From assembly GCA_022823945.1 (NCBI GenBank), contig JAJEBK010000030.1, positions 117,086-181,085 of the forward strand: 64,000 bases of DNA, read 5' to 3'. The notes beneath the pieces are model-generated. The model did not search any database. It had not been told where the DNA came from and saw nothing but the letters and a program-made list of their open reading frames with translations. A program made the translations under genes and the position numbers. The stretch is from Anaerolineae bacterium (GTDB taxonomy: Bacteria; Chloroflexota; Anaerolineae; Aggregatilineales; Phototrophicaceae). Below, one piece after another: positions 1 to 8,155 of the stretch (positions are counted from its first letter, which is position 1; each line of letters starts with the position of its first letter).

Positions 1-186
1 CATATAGCTGGTGACAAATGGTGCCGCCAAGAGCAGTACCTGGCCCAGGCTGATAAAATCGTCCACGACCTCGCGCTCGTGAAAAGCGGCGATCATGCCG
101 ATGACGCCAGCGAACAGGATGAAGCCGCCCGACAGCAGCCCCAGGCGCAATATGCGGCGGCTGGCTTCTGAAGCGAGAATGTTCAT
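1..186 (-). CDS. livM: LivM-like branched-chain amino acid ABC permease (partial, N-terminus only)
   Basis: Only the first 62 codons are in the window; the gene runs off the left edge. The ATG at 186 follows a strong Shine-Dalgarno (AAGGAGGCGGC), 13 bases after the livH stop. The visible part has two hydrophobic segments (about residues 15-34 and 46-60) separated by a charged loop, consistent with the start of a LivM-type permease. The name rests mainly on its place immediately after livH in a livJ-livJ-livH order. It would pair with LivH to form the membrane channel for hydrophobic amino acids. LivG and LivF are presumably further left. Confidence 0.7.
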   Translation of the reverse strand, partial: MNILASEASRRILRLGLLSGGFILFAGVIGMIAAFHEREVVDDFISLGQVLLLAAPFVTSYM

Positions 187-199
187 GCCGCCTCCTTGG

Positions 200-1264
200 T
201 CAGGCTTTTGTCTCGGACAAGCGTTCGCCCAAGATGCCCTGCGGACGGAAGATCAGCACGAGCACCAGCATGGTAAAGGCGATCACATCTTTGAGCTGGT
301 TTGCGCCGGGGATGCCCAGCCCAGCCAGCACCAGATTGGGTCCGATCGCCTCGATGACACCGAGAAACAAACCGCCCAGCATCGCGCCGGGGATATTGCC
401 GATGCCGCCCAAAACCGCCGCGGTAAACGCTTTGATGCCGGGAATGAAGCCCATGTAGAAGTTCACGCCTTGCGGACGAAATAGCCCGTTGATGACGCCA
501 GCCGCGCCGGCCAGAAAGCCGCCAACGCCGAAGGTAAAGAGAATCACCCAGTCGATGTCGATGCCCATCAAGCGCGCCACTTCTTTGTTCTCGGATACCG
601 CGCGCATGGCTTTGCCGATGCGGGTGCGCTCGACCAGCCAGTGCAGCCCAAACATCAAGACCAGCGCCGAACAAAATACAAAGATTTGCGTGACCGGTAT
701 GCTGATATCGCCGATCTGCAATGCCCCCTGCAGCGCCCGCACCTGTGGATAGGCTTTGAAGTTGGAGCCATACAAACCGCGGAAAGCGTATTGCAGGAAG
801 AAGGATGCGCCGATAGCCGTGATCAAGGGGACGAGCCGTGGACTGCCACGCAGCGGTCGATAGGCGATTCGTTCCACCAGCACCGCCACTGTCATCGAGA
901 TCAAGCCCGCGAACATGAACATCAGCAGGATGGACAAGAGCGGCTGTTCGTTCAAGAAGCCGGTTCGGTTTAGCGCTTCCGCCAGGAAGAAAGCGGAAAA
1001 CGCGCCCGCCATAAACACCTCGCCATGCGCAAAGTTGATCATCAGCAAGATGCCATAGACCAGTGTGTAGCCAAGCGCGATCAAGGCGTAGATGCTGCCC
1101 TGCGACAAACCCGCTGCCAGCAGATTGACCCACTGTGCCAGGCTGATGCGCCCCGACGACAATGTATTCCAGGCACCAACCACCACCGCCAGCACGATCA
1201 GCACGCGCAGCACATCAATGGTGAAATCGACCCAAGAGAACTCGCCGGACTTGTTTCTGAACAT
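200..1264 (-). CDS. livH: Branched-chain amino acid ABC transporter permease LivH
   Basis: This is a polytopic inner-membrane permease of about 354 residues with 8 or more hydrophobic segments. It carries the family's typical sequence: an N-terminal GLSQGSIYALIALGYTLVYG stretch followed by INFAHGE, and a C-terminal GGIGNIPGAMLGG motif. It imports leucine, isoleucine, valine or related compounds with LivM, LivG/F and a periplasmic binding protein. I prefer the ATG at 1264 (MFRNKSGEF) because GGAAG lies 6 bases upstream. An in-frame ATG at 1330 would add 22 residues that do not look like LivH. It sits downstream of two binding-protein genes. Confidence 0.9.
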   Translation of the reverse strand: MFRNKSGEFSWVDFTIDVLRVLIVLAVVVGAWNTLSSGRISLAQWVNLLAAGLSQGSIYALIALGYTLVYGILLMINFAHGEVFMAGAFSAFFLAEALNRTGFLNEQPLLSILLMFMFAGLISMTVAVLVERIAYRPLRGSPRLVPLITAIGASFFLQYAFRGLYGSNFKAYPQVRALQGALQIGDISIPVTQIFVFCSALVLMFGLHWLVERTRIGKAMRAVSENKEVARLMGIDIDWVILFTFGVGGFLAGAAGVINGLFRPQGVNFYMGFIPGIKAFTAAVLGGIGNIPGAMLGGLFLGVIEAIGPNLVLAGLGIPGANQLKDVIAFTMLVLVLIFRPQGILGERLSETKA

Positions 1265-1336
1265 AGGCATCTTCCGTGCCGCTAGTTTTGCAAAATACAC
1301 CAGCCAGGCGACGCGCCAACCATGCGCCATGCAGAC

Positions 1337-2620
1337 CTAAGCGCGCGCTGGCCGGGCATCCTCAAATGAATCCGTGGCGAAGTTCCAAACGACCGGCGGG
1401 GGCCAATTGTCGTCGTAGACTTCGGCTTCGGTGATTTGAAACATCGCGAGCGCAGTGCCGGGCGAACAGTCTCCGGCAAATGGCGAATCTTCGCGGCAGG
1501 TCAAGCGGCCCGTCAAGCCCGGGTAGCCTTCTGTCGCGGCGACGGCGTCGCGCATGGCTTGCCGTCCGATAAGCAGGCTGCCGTCTTCATTGACAAGGGC
1601 GACCGCTTCCACAGCGTTCAAAAGCAGGTTGGTCGCGTCATAGGCGTGGGCATGATAGCCACTGGGCGGGTCGCTGCCATACTCGTCCAGCCATTGGGCG
1701 AGCAGCCTGTCATACGCGTCGCCGCTGACGAGCGGACCCGACACATAGATGCCGATGGCGGCTTCTCCGGTATTTTCTGGGAAACCGCTCGAAAAACTGG
1801 CCGCGCCACCGATGATGGTCGTGTCCTCCAGTCCGGCGATATATTGCATCTGCGCGGCGAAGAAATTGGCCTCGGGCTCGAAAAGGGGGACATATATGAC
1901 ATCCGGCTGGTGCACGGCGATCTCGGTCAGGATCGACGACATATCGGTATCGCCTTTGTTGACAGCGCCCTGGAATACCACACCGCCATCGAGATCTGCG
2001 AAAGTTTCGGCGACTGCTTGGGAGAGCCCCGATGTGTAGGGGTCGCCATCGTGGATGGTCGCCAGCGTCTTTGCCTTGAGCACATGTTTCGCGAATTCTG
2101 CGGTGCGCATGCCTTCGATCAAACCATTTTGACTGGTGCGGAAGTAACCCGGCAGATGGGACCCACCGGCGCCAATGTCCGAATTGGTCAGGCTGGGCGA
2201 GGTATTCGATGGCGCGATCATCAGCAGTCCAGATTCGCTGATAATCGGTATGGCACCTTGCGCCGCGCTGGAACAATTGGTTCCGATGGCGCCAACAATG
2301 GTAGGGTCCGCCGCCAATCGCTGCGCTGCTGTTTGGCCGCCTTCGGCTGTGCAAAGGCTGTCTTCCAACACCAATTCGATTTCGTGGTTCAGCAGGGTGT
2401 ATTCGCGATCGAGCAGAGCCAGTTCAACGCCACCCAGCGTATCCTCGCCCAAATAATTGACCGCGCCGGATACCACCAGCATGGCACCAACCGCGACAGG
2501 ATCGCCGTGCGGCACTTCGACGCAGCCCAGCGGGTCTTCGCAGGCCGAGTCTGCCCCGGCCGGCGCTGCAGTGCCGACCATGAGCGCCAAAATCAATATT
2601 ATCGGGCTGACTTTCGTCAT
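1337..2620 (-). CDS. Branched-chain amino acid ABC transporter substrate-binding protein (copy 2)
   Basis: A 427-residue exported binding protein (periplasmic-binding protein fold type I, LivJ/Leu-Ile-Val family). The signal peptide is about 22 residues and ends in AGA before DSACEDPLGC. Two cysteines in CEDPLGC near the mature N-terminus and two more in CREDSPFAGDC near the C-terminus suggest disulfides. The body has the VEDSLC-AEGGQ-AAQ and IAPSNTSP motifs shared with its upstream paralogue. The start at 2620 is chosen because the signal peptide begins there; the longer reading frame upstream lacks such features. It lies between a paralogous binding protein and livH. The ligand cannot be told from sequence alone. 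Confidence 0.9.
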   Translation of the reverse strand: MTKVSPIILILALMVGTAAPAGADSACEDPLGCVEVPHGDPVAVGAMLVVSGAVNYLGEDTLGGVELALLDREYTLLNHEIELVLEDSLCTAEGGQTAAQRLAADPTIVGAIGTNCSSAAQGAIPIISESGLLMIAPSNTSPSLTNSDIGAGGSHLPGYFRTSQNGLIEGMRTAEFAKHVLKAKTLATIHDGDPYTSGLSQAVAETFADLDGGVVFQGAVNKGDTDMSSILTEIAVHQPDVIYVPLFEPEANFFAAQMQYIAGLEDTTIIGGAASFSSGFPENTGEAAIGIYVSGPLVSGDAYDRLLAQWLDEYGSDPPSGYHAHAYDATNLLLNAVEAVALVNEDGSLLIGRQAMRDAVAATEGYPGLTGRLTCREDSPFAGDCSPGTALAMFQITEAEVYDDNWPPPVVWNFATDSFEDARPARA

Positions 2621-2748
2621 GGTGGGTTTCTCAAGCAATTGGTGCTGGCGCTTGTGAACAAGTCGGTTTACAGGGAACAAGCCAGAACACCCGCGTGCCC
2701 TGGCTTGTCCGCAATGGTGCAGAAACTCGTCTGCTATGCTGCCAGGCT

Positions 2749-4014
2749 CTAGCCTTCGTCCATGCTCATGGACATGGACATATCCCAAACGACTGCCGGG
2801 GGCCATGCGCCAGCGACTTCTGCCTCGGTGATCTCGTAGACCGCCAATGCCGAGCCAGTCGCGCAGTCGCCGCGATAGGGCGATTCGTCCTGGCAGGTCA
2901 GGGTGCCGGTCAAGCCAGCGTAGTTTTCGACAGCAGAAATGGCATCGCGCAGCGCCTGCCGGCCGATCATCAAGGTGCCATCATGCTCTTCGGCGACCAT
3001 TTCGACAGCATCCATCAGGATGTTGACGGCGTCATAGGCATGCGCATGGAAACCACTGGGTGGCGCGCCGCCAAACATGTCGTCCCAGGTCATCAGGAAG
3101 GCATCATATTCTTCGCCAACGACATAGGGGCTGGTCATGTGAATGCCGACCGCCGCATCGCCGACATTGCCGGCAAAGCTGCTGGAGAAGCTGCCATCGC
3201 TGACGATCAGCTCGGCGTCTTCCAAGCCCGGTGTATTGCGCGCCTGCGTGGCGATGAATTCCGATTCGGGCGTGAAAACGGGGAAGTAAACGACATCGGG
3301 TCCGCTGGCGGCGATCTCGGTCAAGATTGCCGTCATGTCGGTGTCACCTTTGGCGACCGCGCCCTGGAAGACGACCTCGCCACCCATCTCGGCGAAGGTC
3401 TCTGCCATGACAACAGCCAAACCCTCGGTATAGGGATCGCCATCGTGGATGGTGGCAACCGACTCGGCACCGAGCACTTCAATGGCGAAGCGCGCGCCCA
3501 TTGCGCCCTGGAAGAGGTCGTTATGCGCCGTGCGAAAGTAGCCGGGATAGTAGGTGCCGCCGGCATCGACATCGTCATTTGTCAAACGCGGCGACGTATT
3601 GGAGGGCGAAATCATGAGCATGCCCGCTTCGCTGATGATGGGCATCGCGCCTTGCGCAGCGCCCGAGCAGGTCGTGCCGATCAAACCGACAATGCTCTCG
3701 TCTGCGGCTGCGCGCTGTGCGGTGGCTTGTCCACCCTCAGCCGAACACAGGCTGTCTTCGACAACCAGCTCAATTTCCCGTCCAAGCAGCATGCCATCAC
3801 GGGCATCAATGGCGATCTCGATGCCACCCCGCGAATCCTCGCCATAGAAGGATGTCGCGCCCGATACGGTGAGCAACGCGCCGATGACGACAGGGTCATC
3901 CGGCCCGACTTCTACGCAGCCCAGCGCGTCCATGCAATGCCCGTCCGCCATGGCAGGCAGGCTGAAGACCAATACCAGGCTCAACGCGGTGAACAATAGC
4001 AGTACTTTCTTCAT
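2749..4014 (-). CDS. Branched-chain amino acid ABC transporter substrate-binding protein (copy 1)
   Basis: A 421-residue paralogue of the next gene, with the same layout: signal peptide (MKKVLLLFTALSLVLVFSLPAMA), a CMDALGC motif just after cleavage, the VEDSLCSAEGGQ segment and a C-terminal CQDESPYRGDC pair. The ATG at 4014 has GGAG about 10 bases upstream. It is the first gene of the operon; a promoter-like sequence lies about 60 bases upstream. The copy gained an acidic, methionine-rich C-terminal end (MSMSMSMDEG). Two adjacent binding proteins feeding one permease suggest two ligands or affinities; that is inference. Confidence 0.9.
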   Translation of the reverse strand: MKKVLLLFTALSLVLVFSLPAMADGHCMDALGCVEVGPDDPVVIGALLTVSGATSFYGEDSRGGIEIAIDARDGMLLGREIELVVEDSLCSAEGGQATAQRAAADESIVGLIGTTCSGAAQGAMPIISEAGMLMISPSNTSPRLTNDDVDAGGTYYPGYFRTAHNDLFQGAMGARFAIEVLGAESVATIHDGDPYTEGLAVVMAETFAEMGGEVVFQGAVAKGDTDMTAILTEIAASGPDVVYFPVFTPESEFIATQARNTPGLEDAELIVSDGSFSSSFAGNVGDAAVGIHMTSPYVVGEEYDAFLMTWDDMFGGAPPSGFHAHAYDAVNILMDAVEMVAEEHDGTLMIGRQALRDAISAVENYAGLTGTLTCQDESPYRGDCATGSALAVYEITEAEVAGAWPPAVVWDMSMSMSMDEG

Positions 4015-4075
4015 GGTCTTTCTACTCCTGGCTAGTTGAAGTGAACGATGCCGCGCAAGCTCGCGACTAAAATCC

Positions 4076-4105
4076 AGTATACAAGAATATCGCGGATTTA
4101 CGCAA
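4076..4105 (-). promoter_or_regulatory. Putative promoter of the liv operon
   Basis: On the minus strand TTGCGT and TATACT are separated by 18 bases, and the -10 box ends 61 bases before the ATG of the first binding protein. The -10 is close to consensus; the -35 is weaker but similar to other candidate promoters in this window (TTGCGG at 62456, TTTGCG at 45974). Confidence 0.45.
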
Positions 4106-4176
4106 ACAAGTGTATGTCGGGGCCAGGGCAATCGCATTAAAAATGAAACTCAGTGCCAGGAAACACCCTCTAATGC

Positions 4177-4399
4177 TTTACCACCGAGTTCACAGAGTAC
4201 ATTTGAGTACACCGAGAGGAAAGCAAAGGTTTTGCGCTGTGTCGGCGCGACTAATGCGCGAGAAGGAAACATTTTGCAATCTAATGGCGTCCAGCGGCGA
4301 ACCATCCGCGCCACATTGGCACAAAGTACAGCCCTTTACATTATGTGCGGACAACAAACTCTCGGTGAACTCCTTCATCTCGGTGTACTCGGTGGTAAA
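4177..4399. repeat. Inverted-repeat element with ~43-bp imperfect terminal arms (MITE-like)
   Basis: The left arm (4177-4219) begins TTTACCACCGAGTTCACAGA and the right arm (4359-4399), read in reverse complement, begins TTTACCACCGAGTACACCGA; both continue with similar GAGTTCAC/GAGTACACCGAGAG text. About 140 bases separate them. The arms consist of repeated CACCGAG/CACAGAG units that read as TTEYTE-like peptides when translated, a pattern often mistaken for small genes in environmental genomes. I see no protein gene here. The 4015-4500 gap otherwise holds the liv promoter and nothing else I can support. Confidence 0.65.
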
Positions 4400-4500
4400 A
4401 TAATTTAATGCGGTTGCCCTGGCATCGGGGGCAGGTGCCCGTTTGGCTGTCGGCGACTGGTGTACAATGACTGCCATGATGGCATTGCCGATGCAGGCGC

Positions 4501-5691
4501 ATGATGAAATTGTTGATCGTTGTATCGTCACTCGACTTGAGTCAGCCGTTCAGCGCCACACCGGCCTGGTGGCAGTTGCTGAAAGGGCTCTATGAGATCG
4601 GCGTGGAAGTCATCGCTGCGCCCTATCAAGGACCAGCCATCGACAGCTTGTGGTGGCGTGCCGAAGCCAATCCGGCGCGCTGGCAAGGGCAGGCGTTCAA
4701 GTCCGCGCGGGATTTTTCGCGGATGCTGCGTCCAAATTCCAGCCCAGGCGAGTCCGCCCCGCCCGCGGGCGATTCGTTGTCGGATATCGCGGTGCGCGCC
4801 GCTGCTCAAAAGCTGATCGCTCCTCTCTGGCGCGACCATCTGGCGCGAATTTTGCACCGCGAGGACGATATCTGCGCCATCCTGTTCATCACTGTGCCGC
4901 TCAATCATCTGCGCGGCGTACCGGGTTTTCTGTCGCAAGCCTTCGATGTGCCGGTGCTGTTTTACGATGGCGATGTGCCGGCCAGCCTGCCAACCATGCA
5001 GGGATTTGCATCCGGCTTTCGCATCTATCAAGGTGCCGACTTAAGCGAATATGCAGCTTTCATAAGCAACAGCAGTGGCGGCGAAGACCTGCTACGGCAG
5101 TTGGGCGCGCCGAATACGCATACGCTGTGGTATGGCGCGGACCCAGATATTTTTCGACCTGTGGATGTGCCGGCGCAGGATATTGACTTGCTTTTCTATG
5201 GGCATGGGCGTGAATACCGCGAAGAGTGGATCGACAGCATGATCACCGCGCCAGCCCGTCAACTGCGCGACTATCGATTCGCTGTGCGCGGCACCAACCT
5301 GGGCGACTTGGGTTCAGTGGAGAAACTACCCTATCTCAGCTTTAGCAAACTGCGCGAGTATATCTGTCGCAGCAAGCTAAATTTGTGCATCACACGCGGG
5401 GCGCATGCCAATCTTCATGCCTCGTCTTCGTCCAGACCCTTCGAGCTGGGCGCATTGGGTGCCTGCATCGTCGCCAATCCCTACGCCGGCATCGAAGAAT
5501 GGTTCGAGCCAGACAAAGAGCTGGTCATCGTGAACTCGGCTGACGAAGCGCTGGATCGCTACGAATTTCTGCTGCGCAACGACACGGCGCGAGGGGCAAT
5601 CGGCAAGGCGGCGCGACAACGGGTCTTGGAACAGCACACCTTTCGCCACCGCGCAAGGGAACTTGTCAACATAATCAGTCAATATATCTGA
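4501..5691 (+). CDS. CgeB-like glycosyltransferase family protein
   Basis: A 396-residue soluble protein. The second half has the layout of the Glyco_trans_1_2 domain: LLFYGHGREYR begins the nucleotide-sugar half, LSFSKLREYICRSKLNLCITR follows, and SRPFELGALGACIVANPY with a following EEWFEPDKE is the typical donor-binding C-terminal signature with its conserved acidic residue. The N-terminal half is a divergent acceptor domain. It probably transfers a sugar to a cell-surface or small-molecule acceptor; the substrate is unknown. No clear Shine-Dalgarno precedes the ATG-ATG at 4501, so the start is uncertain by one codon. It is followed 43 bases later by an alpha/alpha-toroid protein. Confidence 0.75.
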   Translation: MMKLLIVVSSLDLSQPFSATPAWWQLLKGLYEIGVEVIAAPYQGPAIDSLWWRAEANPARWQGQAFKSARDFSRMLRPNSSPGESAPPAGDSLSDIAVRAAAQKLIAPLWRDHLARILHREDDICAILFITVPLNHLRGVPGFLSQAFDVPVLFYDGDVPASLPTMQGFASGFRIYQGADLSEYAAFISNSSGGEDLLRQLGAPNTHTLWYGADPDIFRPVDVPAQDIDLLFYGHGREYREEWIDSMITAPARQLRDYRFAVRGTNLGDLGSVEKLPYLSFSKLREYICRSKLNLCITRGAHANLHASSSSRPFELGALGACIVANPYAGIEEWFEPDKELVIVNSADEALDRYEFLLRNDTARGAIGKAARQRVLEQHTFRHRARELVNIISQYI

Positions 5692-5734
5692 TAGTCGCGA
5701 TTTCGACCCACCAGCCAACTGCAGGAGATCTGCC

Positions 5735-6565
5735 ATGCCAATCGATATCGGCAAAGCGCGTGAATTCGTCTATCGCCAAGGCACCTTATTTGAACGGGCG
5801 CTGTTCGCCTGGCTGTTTGACAGCGGCAGTCTGGAACGGCTGCAGCAGGTCATCCTGTGCTACAAGAATCCTGACGGTGGCTTTGGGCACGGCTTTGAGC
5901 ACGATCTGAAAGCGCCGCAATCCAATCCGCTAGCATTGGAATACCTGCTTGGGGTCATGAAACATTGCGGCATTCCGGCTGACCACCTGCTGGATGGAAC
6001 GTCCGCCTGGGTCGAGGCGCAAATGGAGGCGGATGGCAGCTTGCGCAATCCACCCCAGGCGCGCGACTATCCACTGGCACCCTGGTGGCGGGAAAGCGGC
6101 GGACAAACCCTGCCAGACAGCATCGTCGGCAATCTGATGCGCTTCAACCGCGTTTCGCCAACCCTGCTGGAGAGGACGAAGAGCTGGGTTCTGGACAATG
6201 TCACGATCGAGTCCATCAAAGCCAACGAATGGCTCTTCATGGCTTATCATGCAGCCGACTTTTTCTTCGCCATCGATGACTTTCCGGCTTTGGCGGAATA
6301 CCAACAAGCCACAATCGACAACATCCTTGCCTGCGCGCGCGCCCTGCCCGAGGCGCAGTACGATTCGCTCTTTGTCTTTGCGCCTGCGCCCGATTCCTTG
6401 ATTGCCCGCGCCTTGCCAGCCAGCATCCTCGAGCGCTGCCTCGACTACCTGGCGGGTGCACAGCAAAGCGATGGGCATTGGCGCGACCAGCACGAACTGC
6501 CGCAGTGGTATCCCATCACGACCATCAACGCGCTGCTGGCCTTGCAGCGTTACGACCGCTGCTGA
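5735..6565 (+). CDS. Prenyltransferase/terpenoid-cyclase-fold (alpha/alpha toroid) protein of unknown function
   Basis: A 276-residue protein starting after AGGAGA with 6-base spacing. It has repeated segments of the terpenoid cyclase/prenyltransferase beta-subunit fold: NPDGGFGHGFEHD (residues about 45-57), AQMEADGSL, and AGAQQSDGHW followed by QWYPITTINALLAL near the C-terminus. These resemble QW-type repeats in which DG and W/F residues cap helices of an alpha6/alpha6 barrel. No DXDD catalytic motif is evident, so it is unlikely to be a true cyclase. Similar stand-alone proteins are usually annotated as hypothetical. Its neighbours do not fix a function. Confidence 0.6.
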   Translation: MPIDIGKAREFVYRQGTLFERALFAWLFDSGSLERLQQVILCYKNPDGGFGHGFEHDLKAPQSNPLALEYLLGVMKHCGIPADHLLDGTSAWVEAQMEADGSLRNPPQARDYPLAPWWRESGGQTLPDSIVGNLMRFNRVSPTLLERTKSWVLDNVTIESIKANEWLFMAYHAADFFFAIDDFPALAEYQQATIDNILACARALPEAQYDSLFVFAPAPDSLIARALPASILERCLDYLAGAQQSDGHWRDQHELPQWYPITTINALLALQRYDRC

Positions 6566-6607
6566 GCCTTGTGCTAAACTGACCGCCAGGCACAGAGGAG
6601 AGACGCC

Positions 6608-7414
6608 TTGGCTATCGACAGTGTCATTGAATTTGATTGTGCGCCCAAACGCGCATTGTCGGCTGCGGGTATCGTGCAGCGCATCAAGGAGCGCGCTCAA
6701 GCCGAATCGGTCATCGCATCGCACCGAGCAAGTGGCGACCAACGGCCCATCGCCGAGCTGCACTTTGAATTCTCGCGCAGCACACCTGGCAATCCCGGCG
6801 CGCCCCAGCTGATCGCTGTGAACGACATATTGGACTATGCCAGCGACCTGGATAGCCATGCCCATCATTGCCAGACTTGTCCGGCCAGCCGCGGGGCGGG
6901 CGCTTATGGCTGCGTTGGCTTCGTGCGCTATCCAATCAGCGCGCTCGCCGAGAATTGGCTGCTGGAACGTCTGCCCGTGCCCGACGAGCCGCTGGTCTGG
7001 CTGTTGTTGAAGCAGGGCATTCAGAGGCTCGGCTATGACGGCGCATCTGTGCGCGCGCTGCGACAGACCGACGAGAATCGCACCTATTTTGAACTACCTG
7101 TTGCCGCTCGGCGACGTCTGGGAGAATTGCGCATGTCGGGCGATCAAGCGCTGGAGATGATCCTGGGCGTTGGCGAGCGCATCATCCCCAATCATGGCGG
7201 GATACTGTTGCTCTTCTTCGGCGCTATCGACCGCGATCTGGAAGCGGAGCAGATCCAGGAAATCTCGTCGCATGCGCCAGACATCCGCCAGCGCACGCCA
7301 TTCACGCTGGACTTGCCAGCAAATGCCGATAGCTGCATCCGCGAGTTGGCGGCGCTGTTTCACGCCCTATATGTGGCCTGGAAGTTGAATGTGCCACTGT
7401 TCATCGATGCCTGA
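6608..7414 (+). CDS. Conserved hypothetical protein with a His/Cys cluster
   Basis: A 268-residue soluble protein that I do not recognise. The TTG start at 6608 is chosen because GGAG lies 7 bases before it. Residues about 93-108 contain HAHHCQTCPASRGAGAYGC, a His-His-Cys-x-x-Cys plus later Cys cluster that could bind a metal or form a redox disulfide. The C-terminal third has NHGGILLLFFGAIDRDLEAEQ and ends in a helical segment. It starts 42 bases after the preceding gene, so the two may be co-transcribed, and it lies just upstream of the AhpD-like selenoprotein, separated by a small palindromic repeat. No function is assigned. Confidence 0.6.
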   Translation: MAIDSVIEFDCAPKRALSAAGIVQRIKERAQAESVIASHRASGDQRPIAELHFEFSRSTPGNPGAPQLIAVNDILDYASDLDSHAHHCQTCPASRGAGAYGCVGFVRYPISALAENWLLERLPVPDEPLVWLLLKQGIQRLGYDGASVRALRQTDENRTYFELPVAARRRLGELRMSGDQALEMILGVGERIIPNHGGILLLFFGAIDRDLEAEQIQEISSHAPDIRQRTPFTLDLPANADSCIRELAALFHALYVAWKLNVPLFIDA

Positions 7415-7429
7415 GATCTCGCGTCACGT

Positions 7430-7456
7430 CGTAGGGGCGAGGCGGTGACTCGCCCG
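7430..7456. repeat. Short palindromic GC-rich repeat (GTAGGGGCGA type), copy 1
   Basis: CGTAGGGGCGAGGCGGTGAC followed by TCGCCCG can fold into a 7-bp GGGCGAG/CTCGCCC hairpin. A related copy lies at 35231-35259 in the opposite orientation. It lies between the stop of the hypothetical protein and the start of the AhpD-like gene and could act as a transcript-stabilising hairpin or weak terminator. Confidence 0.5.
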
Positions 7457-7496
7457 CTTGCTGCCCATCGAGCCAGGGGGCAGAAAGGAAAACATC

Positions 7497-8126
7497 ATGC
7501 AAACAGGACGAATCGCCTGGATTGAGACCATTGCCGAAGCCGATGCCAGCGGCGATCTGCAACGCGCCTATCAGCGAGCTGGCGATCCGGGCAGCGATCA
7601 TGTCGACCACATCATGAAGATTCACAGCCTGCATCCGCAGTCGCTCATCGACCACCTGCACTTGTACAAGACGCTGATGGCTGGCGAGGGACCCTTGAGC
7701 CTCGCTCAGCGCGAGATGATCGGCGTAGTTGTCTCCGCCATCAACCGCTGCGAATACTGACTGCGGCATCATGCGCGCAACCTCCGTCAGTTGACTGGAG
7801 ACGAGGCTCTGACAACACAGATCGAGCGAGACCATACCCGCGCCGCTTTGAGACCTGCCGACCGCGCCATGCTGGATTACGCCGCCAAACTAACGCGCAT
7901 GCCCGGCGATATGGTCGAGTCGGATGTAGCTGCCTTGCGCGCCAAGGGTTTCAGCGACCGCGCTATTCTGGATATCGCGCAGGTGACCGCCTATTATGCC
8001 TATGTCAACCGCATCGCCGATGGGCTGGGTCTTTCGCTGGAAGCGTATTGGGCGGAGGGCAATACCCCCCTCGGTCCCCCCGTCGAGTCAGGGGGAGGGA
8101 GTCGCTCTGATTGTGCGTTCGATTAA
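7497..8126 (+). CDS. AhpD-like (carboxymuconolactone decarboxylase fold) peroxidase-related selenoprotein, TGA at codon 88 read as selenocysteine
   Basis: The frame runs from ATG 7497 (AAAGGA upstream, 7-base spacing) through a TGA at 7758-7760 to TAA at 8126, 209 residues if TGA encodes selenocysteine. Coding similarity continues without interruption in the same frame: INRCEY-U-LRHHARNLRQ is the CxxC motif of the AhpD family with the second cysteine replaced by TGA. The residues expected for catalysis are in register: Glu73 (12 before Cys85), Cys85, Sec88 and His92 (four after Sec88), matching Glu118/Cys130/Cys133/His137 of mycobacterial AhpD. A SECIS-like hairpin follows. The product would be a cytosolic thiol/selenol peroxidase or disulfide reductase. 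The last ~20 residues come from a dispersed repeat. Conventional annotation would split it into two fragments. Confidence 0.85.
7782..7800 (+). promoter_or_regulatory. Putative bacterial SECIS element of the AhpD-like selenoprotein
   Basis: CUCCGUC-AGUU-GACUGGAG forms a 7-bp stem with one bulged U and an AGUU loop. The loop starts 28 nt after the TGA (7758-7760), inside the 16-37 nt range typical of bacterial SECIS elements, and has G among its first two bases as SelB recognition requires. Confidence 0.6.
8063..8100 (+). repeat. Dispersed repeat R1, partial copy (left end only)
   Basis: The stretch beginning TACCCCCCTCGGTCCCCCCG and ending CAGGGGGAGGG matches the left end of the ~130-bp repeat seen at 18633-18761, 33351-33480 and 34551-34644. 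Here it lies inside the 3' end of the AhpD-like gene and encodes its NTPLGPPVESGGG tail. Confidence 0.7.
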
Positions 8127-8155
8127 GAAACGGCGACTCGCGCTTTTGGGCGTCA

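Noticed and set aside
1436..3999. Long plus-strand open frames of more than 430 residues over the binding-protein genes
   Set aside because: They are antisense to clear binding proteins, have no recognisable domains, and arise from high GC codon bias.
4110..4531. Small open frames across the inverted-repeat element
   Set aside because: Their peptides (TTEYTE-like, SVNSFISVYSVV) are typical translations of the repeat arms, not proteins.
7758..7760. TGA read as a nonsense mutation or split gene in the AhpD-like protein
   Set aside because: The frame continues with family sequence, TGA sits at the catalytic Cys position, and a SECIS-like hairpin follows; a second gene nearby has the same arrangement.
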